Shown: positions 34,567 through 44,129, counted from the first letter of the stretch. The stretch is DNA of 64,000 bases from CAVQBP01 sp963740945 (GCA_963740945.1 CAVUGE010000033.1:62001-126000), one strand, 5' to 3'. The notes: a model not told the origin generated them from the sequence alone. Translations and numbers: made by a program.

Positions 34567-34638
34567 AATGACATAAATGACCATCCAATGACTATAAATG
34601 ACCATCGAATAACCATCCAGTGACTATAAATTACCATC
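34567..34638 (+). repeat. Short tandem repeat array, AATGACTATAAATGACCATC type
   Basis: Four imperfect units: 34567-34586, 34587-34607, a truncated unit at 34608-34618, and 34619-34638. A related copy sits at 53168-53222, nearly 19 kb away. The surrounding gap (34436-34740) otherwise contains only AT-rich text and no credible gene; a short open frame here is made of repeat text. Confidence 0.6.
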
Positions 34639-34740
34639 ATGCGTTTTTCCCTTTGCGCCTAGCGACAAAATCCCTTTTGTTTGGTGTAATAACAAATTAA
34701 ATTAGCTTTTTACTTTATTTTTTTTCGTTAAGACTTAATT

Positions 34741-36129
34741 ATGAATTCCAATCCAAATCATTTGTTAAATGTACTGCCCGATGATGATGTACTTTCTCAA
34801 TGCATCCATTGCGGTTTATGTCTCTCTGTTTGTCCGACTTATGATATTACTAAACTCGAAAGATCTTCCCCGCGCGGCAGGATAAAGTTAATAAAATCCA
34901 TAGCAAGGGGAGAAATGAAGCTTTCGGAAACTTTCTCTTACGAAATGAATTTTTGTCTCGATTGTCAGGCATGCGAAACAGCCTGTCCTGCAGGTGTAAA
35001 ATATGGTTCTATGGTGGAAGCGGCAAGGATTGAAGTTGATAATTCTGAATTTGGCAATTCTGCAAAAGTCAGAATTAAAAAATTTATATTAAACAATATA
35101 TTCCTTTCAAAAAAGAGGTTTAAGTTTGCTGCTAAACTCTTATATTTTTATCAGAACAGCGGCATACAAAAATTTCTCCACACATCAGGCTTATTCAAAT
35201 TTTTCGCCCCGAAGTTGTCGGAAATTGATAAATTAGCTCCGAAAGTCTCTTCTAAATTCAGTGATGAATTCATCCCCGAATTTTCCCCGTCAAAAGGCGA
35301 GACCAAATATAAACTGGCATTTCTTTCCGGCTGCTTAATGAATGTTATGTTTGCGGATATAAATAAAGATACAGTAGATGTCCTAACAGAATCCGGCTGT
35401 TCCGTTTTTACTCCTAAAGATCAAGTCTGCTGCGGATCATTAAATGCTCATAACGGCCAGTTAGAATCTGCAATAAAACTTGCCAAACATACTATAGATA
35501 CTTTTCTAAAAAACAACCAACCAACAACAGACAACAGACAATCTACCCCAAACAACCAACAACCAACCACAACCAACAACCAACCAACCACAACAAACAA
35601 ACTATCCTACGATTATTTGATAACCAATTCAGCCGGGTGCAGTGCTTTCATGAAAGAATATGCTCATCTTCTGAAAGATGATCCTGATTATGCAGAGAAA
35701 GCAAAGATATTTTCTTCAAAAGTAAAAGACTTTACAGAATTTTTTAGTGAAGTGAATATAAAGTTGCCTTTAAAAGAAATTAATGTATCGATAACTTATC
35801 ACGATGCCTGCCATCTGGCACATACACAAAAAATAACTGCCCAGCCAAGAGATTTATTAAAGTCTATCCCGAATATAAATTACAAGGAGCTTGAAGAATC
35901 CTCCTGGTGCTGCGGAAGTGCCGGGATATATAATGTAATGCAGTATGACTCATCCATGATTATTCTTAAAAAGAAAATGGATAATATAAAAAAAACAAAT
36001 GCCGCAATAGTAGTTACCGGAAATCCCGGATGTATTTCGCAGTTGAAGTATGGATCTGAAAAGTTTAATGCCGGTATTGAAGTGATGCATCTTGCAACCT
36101 TAATAAAGAAGGCTTTAAGTAAAAGTTGA
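34741..36129 (+). CDS. glcF: Iron-sulfur oxidoreductase, GlcF-like (glycolate/lactate oxidase Fe-S subunit)
   Basis: 462 residues. Two [4Fe-4S] motifs lie near the N-terminus (CIHCGLCLSVCPTY and CLDCQACETACPAG). Two cysteine-rich CCG domains follow: LSGCLMNVMF with QVCCGSLNAH, then SAGCSAFMKE, and YHDACHLAHTQKITAQPRDL with SSWCCGSAGIYNV. The arrangement matches GlcF. Its flavin partners (GlcD/GlcE) are not adjacent, so it might serve another 2-hydroxy acid dehydrogenase. Residues about 257-287 form an Asn/Gln/Thr/Pro-rich insert in the first CCG domain, encoded by an AAC-CAAC simple repeat. Confidence 0.85.
   Translation: MNSNPNHLLNVLPDDDVLSQCIHCGLCLSVCPTYDITKLERSSPRGRIKLIKSIARGEMKLSETFSYEMNFCLDCQACETACPAGVKYGSMVEAARIEVDNSEFGNSAKVRIKKFILNNIFLSKKRFKFAAKLLYFYQNSGIQKFLHTSGLFKFFAPKLSEIDKLAPKVSSKFSDEFIPEFSPSKGETKYKLAFLSGCLMNVMFADINKDTVDVLTESGCSVFTPKDQVCCGSLNAHNGQLESAIKLAKHTIDTFLKNNQPTTDNRQSTPNNQQPTTTNNQPTTTNKLSYDYLITNSAGCSAFMKEYAHLLKDDPDYAEKAKIFSSKVKDFTEFFSEVNIKLPLKEINVSITYHDACHLAHTQKITAQPRDLLKSIPNINYKELEESSWCCGSAGIYNVMQYDSSMIILKKKMDNIKKTNAAIVVTGNPGCISQLKYGSEKFNAGIEVMHLATLIKKALSKS
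35512..35601 (+). repeat. In-frame ACCAAC-type simple repeat inside glcF
   Basis: About 90 bases consist of variants of ACCAAC, AACAACC and CAACAGAC, unlike the rest of the gene in composition (almost no T or G). The length is a multiple of three, so the frame survives. It inserts about 30 residues of Asn, Gln, Thr and Pro between a cysteine-motif half and the next strand. Confidence 0.7.
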
Positions 36130-36532
36130 ATCTCTCCTCATGAAGTATTTGTACCTCAATCTTAATATGATACGGTCTTAATTGTTTTCGTTTCATCTTT
36201 TTACTTTGACAGTAAACTCTGATATATAATAAAACTTTTGAAAATGGTTTTGAAATAGAACACATAGACTTAAATATTTATTTAATATTTTTTTTTAATG
36301 TTTTTGTTTTTATATAGAATATATTTAAGTTTATTCTCTAGTTTAGATCCGTTGATCAATATTAGACACTATCATTGCTTTAATCTAATAACTATCCCAC
36401 TTACGTTTTTGTAAGGCGTCTATTTGGCACCTCGTATTATTGTATTATGCTGAATATGAAACTATAAAATTGAATGTGATTTCAAAAAGTCCTTGGAATA
36501 ATATTAAAATTGTTACATAAAAAAGGATTATA
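36130..36532. other. 403-base gap before the complex III operon
   Basis: No credible gene. Very AT-rich, with a poly-T block near 36285-36310. It should contain the promoter of the respiratory operon, but I see no unambiguous promoter motif. The last part has an AAAGGAT Shine-Dalgarno for actA. Confidence 0.55.
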
Positions 36533-37102
36533 ATGAAGAGTACGCGATTGGACTATATTCTCCGGGTCCGGTTACCAATCACTATATTTGTAATTCTTGC
36601 TGTTTTTACTTTGACTTTTTTCTTCGGTAAGCCGGAAAGAGATATGGTTGGGTATAGTCCCGATCAGCCGATTAACTTCCCCCATGATCTCCATGCCGGT
36701 CAGATGAAAATTGATTGCCAGTACTGTCACACCGGTGTGGAGAAATCTCGCGTTGCAATGGTTCCTCCTGTTGCAACATGTATGAATTGTCATACTATAG
36801 CCATGAAAGATAAGCCTGATATCATAAAATTAACAAGGTACTATAAGGAAGGAAAAGCGTTACCCTGGAAAAGAGTTCATAGGGTACCCGACTTTGTTTA
36901 TTTTAATCATAGTGTTCACGTAAATATGGGTATTGACTGCGTTCATTGTCACGGTGATGTAAGGCAAATGAAAAAAATAACAGAAGTTCATTCATTTACT
37001 ATGGCTGCTTGTCTGGAGTGCCATAGAAATGCTCATGAAAAATTACCGGAATTAAAAAATATTAAAAATGGTCCTGATTACTGTTTCGCATGTCACCGTT
37101 AA
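36533..37102 (+). CDS. actA: Alternative complex III subunit ActA, pentahaem cytochrome c
   Basis: 189 residues. One N-terminal membrane anchor (about 15-32, TIFVILAVFTLTFFFG) and five CxxCH haem sites: CQYCH, CMNCH, CVHCH, CLECH and CFACH. Extra His residues (FPHDLHAG, YFNHSVHVN) can serve as distal ligands. This is the cytochrome c7-type ActA of the alternative complex III, which oxidises menaquinol and hands electrons to periplasmic carriers. It heads the operon, with an AAAGGAT Shine-Dalgarno. A small gene and actB follow. Confidence 0.93.
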   Translation: MKSTRLDYILRVRLPITIFVILAVFTLTFFFGKPERDMVGYSPDQPINFPHDLHAGQMKIDCQYCHTGVEKSRVAMVPPVATCMNCHTIAMKDKPDIIKLTRYYKEGKALPWKRVHRVPDFVYFNHSVHVNMGIDCVHCHGDVRQMKKITEVHSFTMAACLECHRNAHEKLPELKNIKNGPDYCFACHR

Positions 37103-37114
37103 TACGGAGTTAGA

Positions 37115-37315
37115 ATGGATATAGCTGATTACTTTCAAAAAAAAATTAAAAGAGATAGGTTTTTTACTTCTATAGGAACAGGATTTTTAAGCTATGTGGT
37201 TTTCAAATCTTTCCCTTTTAACCTCTTTGCAAAAAAAGAGAGGTTAAAAAAACAGAAAATAAAAGTAAGAATTAATCCTCTTGCTGTTCAAAGAAAAAAT
37301 ACGGGTATAAAATAA
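37115..37315 (+). CDS. Small basic protein between actA and actB
   Basis: Not recognised. 66 residues, strongly basic in its second half (KKERLKKQKIKVRINP), with one weakly hydrophobic stretch (about 18-37, FFTSIGTGFLSYVVFKSF). It starts 12 bases after actA and its stop overlaps the actB ATG by one base, the same coupling seen in the rest of the operon. A small accessory subunit or assembly factor of the complex is possible. The region could alternatively be a remnant. Confidence 0.62.
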   Translation: MDIADYFQKKIKRDRFFTSIGTGFLSYVVFKSFPFNLFAKKERLKKQKIKVRINPLAVQRKNTGIK

Positions 37316-40300
37316 TGTCTGACCTTGACAATAAAAGTATTAGCGGAGAAAAGAAAGAAAATCCTGATATAAATTATTGGAGAAGTTTTGAATCCTTATA
37401 TAAGGATCCTGCTGTTATTGAAGGAACTCATCATGAATTTCAAAATGGCGTTACCGATGATTTTGATTTAAATAAGATTAGCGGACTCTCACGAAGAAAA
37501 TTTTTAACTCTTGTTGCTGCATCTGCTGCCTTAGCAGGCGCAGGTTGTTCTAATTATAGGGATGAGGGGGATATAATTCCTTATAACAATAAACCCGAGA
37601 GTATAACTTTAGGTCAGCCGAACTATTATGCCTCTACTGCAAACGGATGCCGGAACGGATGCGGCGTTCTGATTAAAACTAGGGAAGGGAGACCTATTAA
37701 AGTTGACGGAAATCCCGATCATCCGGTTAATAAAGGGAAAGCATGTGCAAAATGCCAGGCCTCTATTCTGAATTTGTATGATCCGGAAAGACTCCGTAAC
37801 CCGTTGATAAAAACCAAAAACGGCGATCAGCTTAAGTCTACATGGCAGAATATTGATGATAAAATCAACTCTCTTTTATCTGCTTCCGGCGGGAAAGAAA
37901 TTGCTCTAATTACTCATAGAATAATTTCACCCTCAACAAAAAAAGTTATGCAGGATTTTCAGCAAAGATATCCTGATACTAAAATTTATTCTTATGATTT
38001 ATTTAACGAGGATATCCGGAATAATGCCTGGAAAAAAACTCACGGTGCAGACGTATTCCCTCTGATAAAATGGAATGAAGCAAAGATTATTGTAGCATTA
38101 GAAGCCGATTTCCTGGGTATCGGTGAAAACAAAACCGAAAATGCTATCTTATTCTCTGAAGGAAGAGAAGTAAAAAATCTGGATAATTTTAATAGACTGT
38201 ATGTTGTTGAAGGGAGTTTGTCTGTTACCGGCAGTAATGCTGATTATAGAATTAGACTAAGACCGGATGCCGAACTCGAATTTGTATCAGCAATTTCCCG
38301 TGCAGTACAGGGTTCCGGTCCTAACGATTCCGCACTAAAGTCTTTTGCGGATAAATATAATATCCCTCTGGTAAAGATAAAATTTATGGTAGATGATCTT
38401 CTGAAAAATAAAGGTAAATCTATCATTTATGCAGGCGATACATTACCGGAAAATGTTCATATCGCTGTAAATAAATTAAATGAAACTTTGAATAATGGTA
38501 GTATGTATAGAACTGATTCTTCAAAGGTTTATCTGCAGGCTTTAAGCAGTGCTGAAGAGTGGGATAGCCTTATTAGTAAGATGAATAATGGAAATGTTGC
38601 GACAGTTATACATTTTGATTCTAATCCCGTCTACAATTTGCCGGATGATTACGGCTATGCAGATGCTCTTAAAAAAGTTCCGGATGTAATTACTTTAACA
38701 GAAAATGAAAATGAATCTTCTGCAGCTAGTAATTATATTCTTCCTATTAATCATCCTTTTGAATCATGGGGAGATTTTAAGATACGAACAGGCTTTTATT
38801 CTATGAGGCAGCCTGTTATTTCCCCTCTTTATAATACCAGGCAAAAAGAAGCCGTTCTTCTTTTATGGTCAAAAGGGCCCAACGAAAAATTCAATGAAGA
38901 TTTATTTCATAACTATTTGATGAAATACTGGGAAACTGAAATTTATCCCGGTCTTAATGCAGAATTGGATTTTAAAAAGTTCTGGCTTTCTGCCCTGCAT
39001 GATGGAGTTGCAAAATCAAATGATAACCATGTTAGTATCGGTAGTTTTAATAATAGTATTTCAGTAGGAAATTCCGGTTATAAAAATTCGGAATATGTTA
39101 TTAACCTCAGGGAAAGTTATGCTACAGGAGATGGACGTTTTGCCAATAATGGATGGATGCAGGAGCTTCCACATCCTGTTTCAAAAATAACATGGGATAA
39201 TTATGCGGCAATTTCTCTGGCTACTGCTAAAGAATTAAATATTAATACCACTCATGACATGAACGATGTCTCTTATGATATGATTGAGGTTTCTGTTAAC
39301 GGAAAGAAACTTGAAATTCCTGCATTCGTTCAGCCGGGTGCTGCTGATAAAACCATTACTATCGAATTGGGATATGGAAGAACTAAAGTTGGTGTAGTCG
39401 GTACAGGCGTTGGCTTCAATGCCGGTGTTTTAATGTCTAAAAGTTCCGGTTTCTCCCCCTGGATTTATGACGGTGAAGTAAAGAAAATAGATAAAACTTA
39501 TAAACTAGTCACTAATCAGGAACATCATACTTTTGATGTGGGAATTACTAAAGATCAGGTCCAGAAAAGAGGTATTATCAGGGAAGGTACAGTAGAGGAA
39601 TATAAAAAGAATCCTCATTTCTTATACGGTGAAGAAAATAAACATGAGGAAGAAAGTATGTACTATCCTCATGATTATCCCGATGTTAAATGGGCAATGG
39701 CAATTGATCTAAATAAGTGTCTTGGCTGCGGTGAATGCGTTATCGCTTGTAATGCAGAGAATAATATCCCTATCGTAGGGAAAGAACAGGTTGGTAAAGG
39801 AAGGGAAATGCATTGGATAAGAATCGACAGATATTATTCAGGTACTCCTGATGATCCTTTAGTGAGCTCCCAAGTTATGTTATGCCAGCAATGCGACCAC
39901 GCTCCTTGCGAAAATGTATGTCCTGTATTAGCTACTACCCACAGTCCGGATGGAGTGAACCAGATGATATACAACCGGTGTGTCGGTACAAGGTATTGCT
40001 CAAATAACTGCCCTTACAAAGTCAGAAGATTCAACTTCTTTAATTTCAGAGATCATTTCAAAGAAAAGTATCAGGAAGCAGATATTTTTAACCTTGTATA
40101 TAATCCTGAAGTTACAGTCAGATCTCGAGGGGTAATGGAAAAATGTACCTTTTGCTATCAAAGAGTAATGGCTGCCAGATCGGAAGCAATACGTGAGGGA
40201 AGGAAAGTCAAAGGTACTGATGTTAAAACAGCTTGCCAGGAAGCCTGCAGTACCAATGCAATAAAATTTGGTGATATGAATGATAAGGATTCTGAATTTT

Positions 40301-40410
40301 TTAAATATAGAAATCACGAACTTGGATATTATGTATTGGCAGATTTAAATGTAAGACCTAATGTTACATACCTCGCAAAATTACGAAACACTCATAAGGA
40401 GGAAGTATAA
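37315..40410 (+). CDS. actB: Alternative complex III subunit ActB (molybdopterin-like domain fused to 4 x Fe-S domain)
   Basis: 1031 residues. A twin-arginine-like signal (SRRKFLTLVAASAALAGAGC) near residue 59 ends in a cysteine that could be a lipidation site. The large N-terminal part resembles molybdopterin oxidoreductases (CGVLIKTREGRPIKVDGNPD), which in ActB lacks the metal cofactor. The C-terminal part is a ferredoxin-like domain with DLNKCLGCGECVIACNAENN, CQQCDHAPCENVCPV, RCVGTRYCSNNCPYKVRRFN and EKCTFCYQR...ACQEAC. These would hold three [4Fe-4S] clusters and one [3Fe-4S] or [4Fe-4S]. It is the peripheral electron-transfer subunit. Confidence 0.94.
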   Translation: MSDLDNKSISGEKKENPDINYWRSFESLYKDPAVIEGTHHEFQNGVTDDFDLNKISGLSRRKFLTLVAASAALAGAGCSNYRDEGDIIPYNNKPESITLGQPNYYASTANGCRNGCGVLIKTREGRPIKVDGNPDHPVNKGKACAKCQASILNLYDPERLRNPLIKTKNGDQLKSTWQNIDDKINSLLSASGGKEIALITHRIISPSTKKVMQDFQQRYPDTKIYSYDLFNEDIRNNAWKKTHGADVFPLIKWNEAKIIVALEADFLGIGENKTENAILFSEGREVKNLDNFNRLYVVEGSLSVTGSNADYRIRLRPDAELEFVSAISRAVQGSGPNDSALKSFADKYNIPLVKIKFMVDDLLKNKGKSIIYAGDTLPENVHIAVNKLNETLNNGSMYRTDSSKVYLQALSSAEEWDSLISKMNNGNVATVIHFDSNPVYNLPDDYGYADALKKVPDVITLTENENESSAASNYILPINHPFESWGDFKIRTGFYSMRQPVISPLYNTRQKEAVLLLWSKGPNEKFNEDLFHNYLMKYWETEIYPGLNAELDFKKFWLSALHDGVAKSNDNHVSIGSFNNSISVGNSGYKNSEYVINLRESYATGDGRFANNGWMQELPHPVSKITWDNYAAISLATAKELNINTTHDMNDVSYDMIEVSVNGKKLEIPAFVQPGAADKTITIELGYGRTKVGVVGTGVGFNAGVLMSKSSGFSPWIYDGEVKKIDKTYKLVTNQEHHTFDVGITKDQVQKRGIIREGTVEEYKKNPHFLYGEENKHEEESMYYPHDYPDVKWAMAIDLNKCLGCGECVIACNAENNIPIVGKEQVGKGREMHWIRIDRYYSGTPDDPLVSSQVMLCQQCDHAPCENVCPVLATTHSPDGVNQMIYNRCVGTRYCSNNCPYKVRRFNFFNFRDHFKEKYQEADIFNLVYNPEVTVRSRGVMEKCTFCYQRVMAARSEAIREGRKVKGTDVKTACQEACSTNAIKFGDMNDKDSEFFKYRNHELGYYVLADLNVRPNVTYLAKLRNTHKEEV

Positions 40411-41793
40411 TTGTCTACTGACTACTCTCAAGAAATATCTGTTATTGATGAGCGGCTTACTTTATCTGATATTGAAACTCTAATTGCCAAACCGATCGAT
40501 GATAAACCAAACAAGAAATATTTCTTTGCCTTATCCGTTACTGTAAGTATGTTATTATTGGGGGTAATTTGTTTAATAATTAGTTTTTATTATGGTATTG
40601 GTATGTTCGGGAACAACATACCTGTCGCTTGGGGATTCCCTATTATTAACTTCGTATTCTGGGTAGGTATTGGTCATGCGGGTACACTTATTTCTGCTAT
40701 ACTTTTTCTTTTAAGACAGAGATGGAGAACAGGGATTGCAAGATTTGCAGAAGCTATGACGATATTTGCAGTAATTTGTGCCGGTTTATTTCCTCTTATA
40801 CATCTTGGCAGACCGTGGCTTGCGGGGTATTTAATTCCTTATCCGAATCAGCATAACCTTTGGGTTAATTTTATATCTCCTCTAGTTTGGGATGTATTTG
40901 CAGTATCAACATATTTTATCGTTTCCTTATTATTCTGGTATGTTGGCTTAATCCCCGATTTTGCTTCTTTAAGAGACAGGGCAACTTCAAAAGCTAAAAA
41001 GTTTATTTATTCGTTATTTAGTTTAGGCTGGAGACATTCAAATCGTCAATGGCAGCATTATGAAAAAGCTTATATGATCCTGGCAGGTCTCGCAACTCCT
41101 TTGGTACTTTCAGTACATAGTGTTGTAAGTTTCGATTTTGCTATGGCAATACTTCCCGGCTGGCATTCAACAATATTCCCTCCTTATTTTGTTGCCGGTG
41201 CTATCTTCTCAGGTTTTGCGATGGTTGTATTTGTACTTGTAATTGTTAGAAAGGTGTTCGACCTGGAAGGTATAATTACAACCAATACGTTGGATAATAT
41301 GAATAAAGTAATTCTTCTTACCTCACTGATGGTTGGGTATTCTTATGGAATGGAATTTTTTATGGGGTGGTATAGCGGTGAGGTTTTAGAAAAGTTTGTA
41401 ATAATAAACCGCGCGTTTGGTCCTTATGCATGGTCATATTGGATCATGATAAGCTGTAATGTATTATTCCCCCAGCTTTTCTGGTTTAAGAAATTTAGAC
41501 GCTCAATTCCTATTATGTTTATAGTTGCTATTTTTGTTCTAATCGGAATGTGGTTTGAAAGATTTGTCATAATTGTGACCTCTTTACAAAGAGATTTCTT
41601 ACCCTCTAGCTGGGGAATGTTTTTCCCGACATTCTATGATATTGGAATCCTTGCCGGAAGTTTTGGCTTATTCTTTACATTAGTTCTATTATTTGCAAAA
41701 AATCTTCCTGTTGTTTCAATTGCAGAAGTTAAAGCTCATTCTAAAGATGCACAGCCTCATCATGAGCATGTGGAGGACAAGCTTAATGGATAG
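40411..41793 (+). CDS. actC: Alternative complex III subunit ActC (NrfD-like quinol-binding membrane protein)
   Basis: 460 residues, about ten membrane segments, NrfD/PsrC family. A TTG start is preceded by a strong AAGGAGG at 40396-40402, inside the end of actB. Typical segments include FWVGIGHAGTLISAILFLLR and HLGRPWLAGYLIPYPNQHNL. Conserved His, Asp and Trp sites there face the quinol pocket in known structures. ActC is thought to bind menaquinol and may pump protons. The C-terminal tail is His-rich (PHHEHVED). It overlaps actD by 8 bases. Confidence 0.92.
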   Translation: MSTDYSQEISVIDERLTLSDIETLIAKPIDDKPNKKYFFALSVTVSMLLLGVICLIISFYYGIGMFGNNIPVAWGFPIINFVFWVGIGHAGTLISAILFLLRQRWRTGIARFAEAMTIFAVICAGLFPLIHLGRPWLAGYLIPYPNQHNLWVNFISPLVWDVFAVSTYFIVSLLFWYVGLIPDFASLRDRATSKAKKFIYSLFSLGWRHSNRQWQHYEKAYMILAGLATPLVLSVHSVVSFDFAMAILPGWHSTIFPPYFVAGAIFSGFAMVVFVLVIVRKVFDLEGIITTNTLDNMNKVILLTSLMVGYSYGMEFFMGWYSGEVLEKFVIINRAFGPYAWSYWIMISCNVLFPQLFWFKKFRRSIPIMFIVAIFVLIGMWFERFVIIVTSLQRDFLPSSWGMFFPTFYDIGILAGSFGLFFTLVLLFAKNLPVVSIAEVKAHSKDAQPHHEHVEDKLNG

Positions 41794-42952
41794 ATCAAAT
41801 AAGATTTATGGCGTTACGGCATTATTTAATTCTGCTGATTCTATTATTCATGCTGCAGAAAAAGTTACTGATGCCGGCTATAAAAAAATGGATGTAAATA
41901 CGCCATATCCTGTTCATGGAATGGATAGGGCAATGAAGCTTAAGCCTTCATACCTTGGTTTTGTGACTTTGACATTCGGATTTTCAGGCACTGCATTTAT
42001 TTTGTTTTTTATGTGGTGGACTTTCAATGTTAGTTATCCACTTGTAATAGGCGGAAAACCATTTTTCCCTCTCCCTGCTTTTATCCCTATTACTTTTGAA
42101 TTTACTGTTCTTTTAGCTGCAGTATCCACTGTCTTTGGTATGATTGCAGCCTTCTTTAATTTACCAAAAAACAGTCATCCATTAAATGAATCCGGATATA
42201 TGAGGGGAGTATCCGATAATAAATTTGGAATAATAATAGAGGCAGCGGATCCTTTATTTAATGAAATTAAAGTAATACAATTGTTGAAGGAATTGGGAGC
42301 AGAGAAGGTTGAGACTATTTATTGGCCCGAAGAAGAAACATTCAGAATATTCGAACCTAAGTTTATAACTTTCCTGGTTATTGTTGCAATCATTACAAGT
42401 GGTACAACTTATTTTTCGTTGAATAAATTAATGTACATGATTCCCTTCAACTGGATGGATAAACAAGATAAACTTATACCTCAGGAAAAAAGCGATTTCT
42501 TCACAGATAGTTTCGGTATGCGAACCCCTGTTAAAGGTACGGTTGCAAGGGGTTATATGCCTTATCCGTTTATGGGTGTAGATAGTCCGAAAGTATTCTT
42601 ATCCGATCCCTTACTCCCCACCAAAGAGGTATTGAAATTAGGCCAAAAGAAATTTTTAACGTTCTGCAGCCCATGCCATGGTAACTTTGGAGAGGGTCAG
42701 GGCCGTTTACTGGGACAATTTCCGCCCGGTCCTACTTTCCATTCTAATGCTGTTATTAATATGAGTGATGGGCAAATATATCACATTATTACAAACGGTA
42801 GAAACGTGATGCCTTCTTATGCATCACAAATAACAAGAAATGAAAGGTGGGCAATTATTAATTATATAAGAGTACTTCAAAGAGCTGAAAATGCTTCCGA
42901 AGCAGATGTAAAAGAAGCTAAAGAAGAGGAGTCTGGTAAAAATGCCCAATAA
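41786..42952 (+). CDS. actDE: Fused alternative complex III subunits ActD and ActE (DUF3341 membrane domain + cytochrome c)
   Basis: 388 residues from ATG 41786, chosen because GGAGG lies 9 bases upstream and the preceding in-frame stretch is actC in another frame. Residues about 1-180 are ActD: two membrane helices (LGFVTLTFGFSGTAFILFFM and FIPITFEFTVLLAAVSTVFG) and the loop with FFNLPKNSHPL. A third helix (FITFLVIVAIITSGTTYFSL) leads to a C-terminal class I cytochrome c domain with CSPCH at 294-298 and distal Met in RNVMPSYASQI. In Rhodothermus-type operons ActD and ActE are separate. The stop overlaps actF by 11 bases. Confidence 0.88.
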   Translation: MDRSNKIYGVTALFNSADSIIHAAEKVTDAGYKKMDVNTPYPVHGMDRAMKLKPSYLGFVTLTFGFSGTAFILFFMWWTFNVSYPLVIGGKPFFPLPAFIPITFEFTVLLAAVSTVFGMIAAFFNLPKNSHPLNESGYMRGVSDNKFGIIIEAADPLFNEIKVIQLLKELGAEKVETIYWPEEETFRIFEPKFITFLVIVAIITSGTTYFSLNKLMYMIPFNWMDKQDKLIPQEKSDFFTDSFGMRTPVKGTVARGYMPYPFMGVDSPKVFLSDPLLPTKEVLKLGQKKFLTFCSPCHGNFGEGQGRLLGQFPPGPTFHSNAVINMSDGQIYHIITNGRNVMPSYASQITRNERWAIINYIRVLQRAENASEADVKEAKEEESGKNAQ

Positions 42953-44129
42953 TTTTGTTTATCAGAAAAAAGAATTACCATCTTTTATAGGTAAAATAGG
43001 AATTTTCCTTTTAGTTTTAGGAGTAATATTAGGGGCTGTCAGCTATATAGTTAATCCTTCTAGGGCAGCTTTTAGTTATCTAACATCTTATATGTACCTT
43101 GTAAGCATCGGTATAGGTTCTCTATTTTTAGTAGCACTGGAATATACTGCAGGTGCAACATGGAGTACTCCTTTCAGAAGAATAGTTGAATTTTTAGCTG
43201 CATCTGTTCCTTTTTTAATCATTCTTGCTATTCCATTATTGTTCAACCTTCATGATTTCTTTCTTTGGGCCAATAAACAAGTTGTTGTAAATGATAATAT
43301 TTTAGAAGGGAAAACATCTTATTTAAATATTCCTTTTTTGTTAATTCGATTGGCTTTCATTCTCATCTCATGGATAATTTTTTACTGGATCATTACAAAA
43401 AATTCCCGTAAACAGGATGCGACGGGGGATCAAAGCTTAACAAAGAAGAATATAAAAATATCTACAGTTTTCATTTTATGGTTCGGCTTCTCTATTTCAA
43501 TCATGGCTGTTGATTGGATGATGAGTGTTGAACCGCATTGGTTCTCTACAATTTTCGGAGTTTATTACTTCGCAGGAACTGCATGGTGTGCTTTAGCTGC
43601 ATTAACTTTGATTGTAGTGCTTTTAAAAGAAAACGGATATTTTGTTGATGAAATAAAAAAGGATCACTATTATAGTTTAGGGACAATGCTTTTTGCTTTT
43701 ACCTGTTTCTGGGGTTATATGGCTATTTCTCAATATTTACTTATCTGGTATGGAGATCTCCCTGAAGAAACTTCATGGTTTTTCCATAGATGGCATGGCA
43801 TATGGACTATCTTATCTATTACTTTAGTGGTGACACATTTTATTGTTCCTTTCCTTGCTCTGCTTTCATTTCCGTCTAAAACAAATCCTAAAAGATTAAA
43901 ATTTATGTCCATCTGGATACTTGCGGTTCATTTTCTCGATGTCTATTGGATGATTATGCCGGGGATGAAAATAGCATCAGGCGGATATTTTTTTAGCTGG
44001 AGCGATCTTGTTTTCCCAATTGCCATTGTAGGCTTATTAATGATACTGTTCAACTCCTTGGCAAAAAAATATAATATAATCCCTGTTGGTGATCCAAAAC
44101 TTCAGAGAGGTTTCGATTTTCGCCTCTAA
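42942..44129 (+). CDS. actF: Alternative complex III subunit ActF (NrfD-like membrane protein)
   Basis: 395 residues, about ten membrane segments, the second NrfD-like subunit. Segments with GASWSTPFRRIVEF-type text (AGATWSTPFRRIVEFLA) and VDWMMSVEPHWFSTIFGVYY are typical of ActF. The motif SQYLLIWYGDLPEETSWFFH followed by RWHG is shared with ActF proteins. It pairs with ActC in the membrane arm. It overlaps actDE by 11 bases, so all membrane subunits are translationally coupled. A clear AAGAGGAG Shine-Dalgarno lies just upstream. Confidence 0.92.
   Translation: MPNNFVYQKKELPSFIGKIGIFLLVLGVILGAVSYIVNPSRAAFSYLTSYMYLVSIGIGSLFLVALEYTAGATWSTPFRRIVEFLAASVPFLIILAIPLLFNLHDFFLWANKQVVVNDNILEGKTSYLNIPFLLIRLAFILISWIIFYWIITKNSRKQDATGDQSLTKKNIKISTVFILWFGFSISIMAVDWMMSVEPHWFSTIFGVYYFAGTAWCALAALTLIVVLLKENGYFVDEIKKDHYYSLGTMLFAFTCFWGYMAISQYLLIWYGDLPEETSWFFHRWHGIWTILSITLVVTHFIVPFLALLSFPSKTNPKRLKFMSIWILAVHFLDVYWMIMPGMKIASGGYFFSWSDLVFPIAIVGLLMILFNSLAKKYNIIPVGDPKLQRGFDFRL

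Noticed and set aside
34432..34623. Possible small gene after the hydrolase
   Set aside because: Its second half is encoded by the AATGACTATAAATGACCATC repeats and no family or Shine-Dalgarno is visible.
41693..41785. Extended N-terminus of ActD
   Set aside because: This stretch is actC in another frame; the GGAGG before ATG 41786 fixes the later start.
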